From Trichuris trichiura (lineage: Eukaryota; Nematoda; Enoplea; Trichinellida; Trichuridae), in the NCBI GenBank assembly GCA_037903355.1, contig JBAJFE010000014.1, positions 1,860,001-1,924,000 on the forward strand: 64,000 bases of DNA, read 5' to 3'. Each line of letters opens with the position of its first letter. The stretch's first letter is position 1. The notes under the pieces were generated by a model. It saw nothing but the letters and a program-made list of their open reading frames with translations, ran no database searches and was not told the origin of the DNA. Positions 53,053-64,000 of the stretch are shown one piece after another. The position numbers and the translations under genes are program-made.

Positions 53053-53238
53053 CAGTAGAGCCTCTGAAGTTGACCACCTCTCTATGTCGACCACCTCCCT
53101 AAGTTGACCAAATTTTGACCACTTGGTTGGTCCGCACGTTAATAATATAATATACCCACAGCCTCTTATGTTGACCACCTCCTATGTTGACCAGTTCTTC
53201 CCGGCCCCTTGGGTGGTCAACTTATGGAGGTTCTACTG
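53053..53238. mobile_element. 186-bp TIR element (pogo/Tc1-like MITE), copy 2
   Basis: The left end CAGTAGAGCCTC and right end GAGGTTCTACTG are near-perfect inverted termini. Inside, GTTGACCACCTC-type units are repeated several times. Its right arm, reversed, matches the left part of the 9568 element over about 40 bp (AGTTGACCACCCAAGGG and CCGGGAA). TA flanks the left end; the right flank reads CA. No coding capacity. Confidence 0.8.
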
Positions 53239-53576
53239 CATTTTCATAATCTGCATATAAATGGACAAACACCGTCAAACTGTCATGAAGATATACAGTC
53301 ATTTTTTAAGAGCTCATTGCGGCTGCAAGTGATGGAAACTTAATGGTCCATTTCAAAGGTGAGCAATATCATAACATGAGCGTTATAATGTCTTGGCATC
53401 AATTCTTAGCTAACGATTTTAATTTACTTTTCTTGATGGCTATTTTATTTAAGTATCAGCATGGTTTATTTCGATTGCTACTGCACGTGCAATTCGTCTT
53501 CCCGGGTAAAGTCTAAAAAGCAATACACTACGCAGCGCTGCACTCATGCAAACGTTATATGTATGGGATTTTTGTT

Positions 53577-53774
53577 TCTTAGCCGCCCACTGTGAAATTG
53601 TAAATTTGCCGGCTATCTGCCCTTACCCAAACTTTACCCTAAACTTTCAATTAGACTAAGGCAAGGACAAAACAGGGTGTCTGCTGTGCTCGTAGGTAAG
53701 GGTAACGCACGCTGAAGCCACGCTTGCCAGAAAGGAACCTGCATTTCTCAGACCGTGGGACGCCTAAGAGATAA
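53577..53774. mobile_element. TIR element family with CTCTTAGCCGCCCCAC ends, copy 2
   Basis: TTCTTAGCCGCCCACTGTG opens the element, and CCACGGTCTGAGAAATGC then GGGACGCCTAAGAGATAAGA close it. The inner right side (GAAATGCAGGTTCC when reversed) matches the same position in the copy at 29008-29225. No open frame. Confidence 0.55.
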
Positions 53775-56262
53775 GACCCTAAGTATGATCTAGTCTAAAA
53801 AATAGCCCGGAATTTTAAAATGTTCAAAAAGGTACTTGACTATTAGCCAGCTTAAGCTTGCTTCAGAGAATAAATTTGAATTTTCTTAGAAGTGCGTCGC
53901 TGATTAGTCATACGCTTGTGCAAGAAGTAGCACGAATCCTTCTGCTGACTAGCGAGTCTACTGAAGAACGCTGTTTATCAATTCGGCAGCTTGCCTACGT
54001 AGGAGTGTTCATTAATAAACTTTTCCAGCTGCAGCCACCTACAGCCAACATATTATCCTCCATCCGTCTTGGGCTTCTTTGATATTTCCCTGTTTTCGCT
54101 ATATTGGTTTAAAATAAAAGCCGCTGGAAATGATAACTTAAAAATGATTACTTTTTTAACGCAACCCTTAGGCGCCGTTGCAGATACAGTGGTAATCAGC
54201 ATGCCATGTCATCCACTTCTGCATCTTAGCACTTTCCTTCTTTCGATGTGGCATTGCTTGAGCAATGATTATTACTAAATGTTGCAACAGTAAGCACATA
54301 AAATTGCATAACGGATGCATAAGTTTTCGTTTCCTTTTACGAAAGTACGTGCTCAAATTTTGACATTGTAACTGCCTGGGCAAGTTGGCTTTAATAAAAA
54401 CACCGAAGAAACGGGAGTAGTTTGTCCTGCAAACTGCGTTACTAAAGTTATACATTCAGTAAACAGGTTAATTCTATAAAAAAGATGGAATACCGGAGCG
54501 ACAGAACTTAAGCAGATTTCAAAATCCGAAAACATTATTTGGCTTGGAGATCGTTAACGAACGAAGGTCACATACGGATCACATAAGGTAGATGAAAGAA
54601 CAGCGAAAAAGTTTGTTTCAGAAATGCACAGATGTGCGCCACCGTTCAGTATGATGGACAAACTAGCTCTAACCGTAGTCTCGGCGTCTGCCTGAAAATC
54701 TCTGCCTATATCTACTTCTACTTGGGTTTTCTTAATAAGGAAGGTTTAAAGATAAATGATTAAAAGGTACAAGCTGATCTACTAACGCTTAACTGTAAGG
54801 AGGTTCTTCAAGATTGCCAAGCTCGGAGAAAGAAAAGGTAACGAGAATGGGAAGGGTAAGGAACACGCAGAGAAAGACGCAAATACTTATACTAATAGAA
54901 AGACAGGGTAATTAGATTGAACGAAGGGATAACTGAGAAAAGAAGGAGGAACATTTACCTTACAATTCTTTGTTCAAAAGGACTCTGTAGCATTTTGTTG
55001 TTTCGTACGACACTTCAGACTTCGTAACGAGGCTTGCATATTTGTGTTAGAAAGGCATGGATATGAGCCACCGTTCTGTAAAACTGCATGACAGATGAAC
55101 GACCTCTAACCGGAATCCTATGTAGGACTCACTCGTTACCACAGTTCCATCCTTCAAAAAGAAAGGATTAATTTTGTTGAGTACAGCGAAACGCCTACTC
55201 AGACATAGCAACTTCACAAAATTTCGAATAACAAAATTTGATTTTGAAGCTGATAGAACGAGCAAGCCGAAGCCACTTCTCCAAGTACACCTGTAATCAT
55301 ACATGTTGTGTCTGTACTTGTGCTTTCACTACCGCTAATATTTTTTTACGGTATGCGTTACACCTTTAAGTCATTAAACGCAAATGATTTGTAAACGTTG
55401 AAGAGAAGGAAATGTTATGCTCACGGTAGTCACGTCCGTATTGAAGATTAGCGTAACTTTTGTCAGAAGAATCTTATTGTTATCCCTCTTCCCCTGCAAA
55501 TAAGATATGCATATTGTACTCAATTGTCTTCTCCTAGGTTTCGATTGCTCAATTTTGATTTATTGTTATTAAAAAGTAACTTTACTGAGCAAAGAAATTT
55601 CTGATGACTTTTTCGTTATTACTACTTGAATTGCCATTTCCATATTGCTTACGCTGCGTCAGCCACAATTAGTAGTTCAAAAAAAATTATAGCATAAAGG
55701 AGTATGTGCCTATATCAACTTATGGAAAGAAGGTGGTCATTTGAGAATTGTGGTCAACGCGGAGAGTCCCGGATCCCCTAATGTAAACCTTTACTTTGGC
55801 CTACGTAACTGGTCTTTTTCCCTCATCTTGAACTACAAGGCTACAGGCGTAAGAAAGGGCGATAGGATAAAATTAATCTAAGGTAGTTGCCGTCAATGGT
55901 AAAACAGGAGCAGCTTAAAACGATTTCTGGGGTTCCTATGTTTCTACGCATGGCGCAGACCGCAAACAAACGGAAGCTGAGAAAACGTGGCGGCATGAGA
56001 ACGAAAGCGCCGCTGGAAGTAAGCCCTCAAAACATACTGCACCCTAACCTGAACCTGGAGGAGACTGTCCAGTGGCGACAGTCGTAAGGTAGGTAATGGA
56101 CTGGACTGGCGCGGATCCACCCTTCCGTCAAAAGGTGTTGTCCATCCCAGCTTTTACGAAGGCACTGCATGAGAGCCAAGAAGTTCGTGGCTTCCGCTTC
56201 TATTGTTAAATAGTAGATTGGCATATGGCTTCCATTACAAGACAATTTTGTTTCACCGACGA
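53775..56262. other. Intergenic, no gene recognised
   Basis: Short frames on both strands (e.g. 53858-54082 and 55887-56087 on plus, 54168-54455 on minus). None is recognisable and none shows a convincing splice context. Confidence 0.4.
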
Positions 56263-56310
56263 GAGGACGGGATCAGTCCCAGAAGCACCGTCTAAGAAGT
56301 AAACATTTAC
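56263..56310. repeat. Half copy of the 45-kb foldback family
   Basis: GAGGACGGGA, CACCGTCTAAGAAG and TAAACATTTAC appear in the same order and spacing as the right arm of the element at 45233-45340. The left arm is not present. Confidence 0.45.
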
Positions 56311-56528
56311 CTCTACGCGTCCTGTCAATCCGTATGTATTCACAAAAAATAAAAAATCGTGCTTACTAGGCCGAGCAAAGTTGATTAAGGTAAGTTTGTA
56401 ACCCGCTCGGTTGTTGATAATGGCAAGAAAGCGCGATCTTTTCGATGTACCTGAAGATCACTTGTGTTGATATGATTACTGTACTTTCTTACATTCGTAT
56501 GTTTTCGGTGGGTTCCATTTGTTAATTC

Positions 56529-64000
<7,472 letters not shown>

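Overview
This is a gene-sparse stretch of a metazoan nuclear genome. Eight protein-coding genes and one tRNA lie in 64 kb. Apart from one gene, the coding regions are cut into short exons by introns mostly 48-61 nt long, bounded by GT..AG with two probable GC..AG exceptions. Proteins are clearly animal (TANC, TAO kinase, GalNAc-transferase, fork head factor, IFT54). The very short introns, about one gene per 8 kb, ciliary IFT54 and Penelope-like and hAT relics would fit a nematode, perhaps of the Trichuris/Trichinella side of the phylum. That placement is an inference, not something the sequence proves.

Layout, left to right. 1-5309 (+): 3' part of a TANC/rolling-pebbles scaffold gene (STAND NTPase remainder, ankyrin repeats, TPRs), beginning outside the window. 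8180-9290 (+): a decayed Penelope-like retroelement with reverse-transcriptase YVDD and GIY-YIG endonuclease remains. 12863-13843 (+): an eIF4H-type RRM gene whose first exon I could not place. 15753-17000: two dense inverted-repeat structures. 17810-24223 (-): a complete TAO kinase (16 exons, 957 aa), with a perfect 150-bp spacerless palindrome in its largest intron. 27864-28051: a 188-bp hAT-type MITE with a perfect 8-bp target duplication. 29452-30827 (+): an Aurora kinase with one defective-looking splice acceptor. 32188-32261 (+): tRNA-Ile(AAT). 34050-39687 (-): a complete polypeptide GalNAc-transferase (10 exons, 605 aa, one 3.1-kb intron). 41461-42526: a hAT transposon relic with transposase fragments. 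43254-44933 (+): IFT54/TRAF3IP1 as one uninterrupted 559-codon frame. 48607-49286 (-): a two-exon fork head transcription factor. 56529-64000 (+): the first 18 exons (about 1,496 residues) of the splicing factor Prp8, running off the window.

The genes are unrelated housekeeping, signalling and developmental functions with no operon-like spacing. The rest is AT-rich non-coding DNA seeded with small TIR or foldback elements, of which three families occur at least twice here. I found no convincing new multi-gene system. The most unusual structures are the palindromes, the Aurora acceptor and the intronless IFT54 gene.
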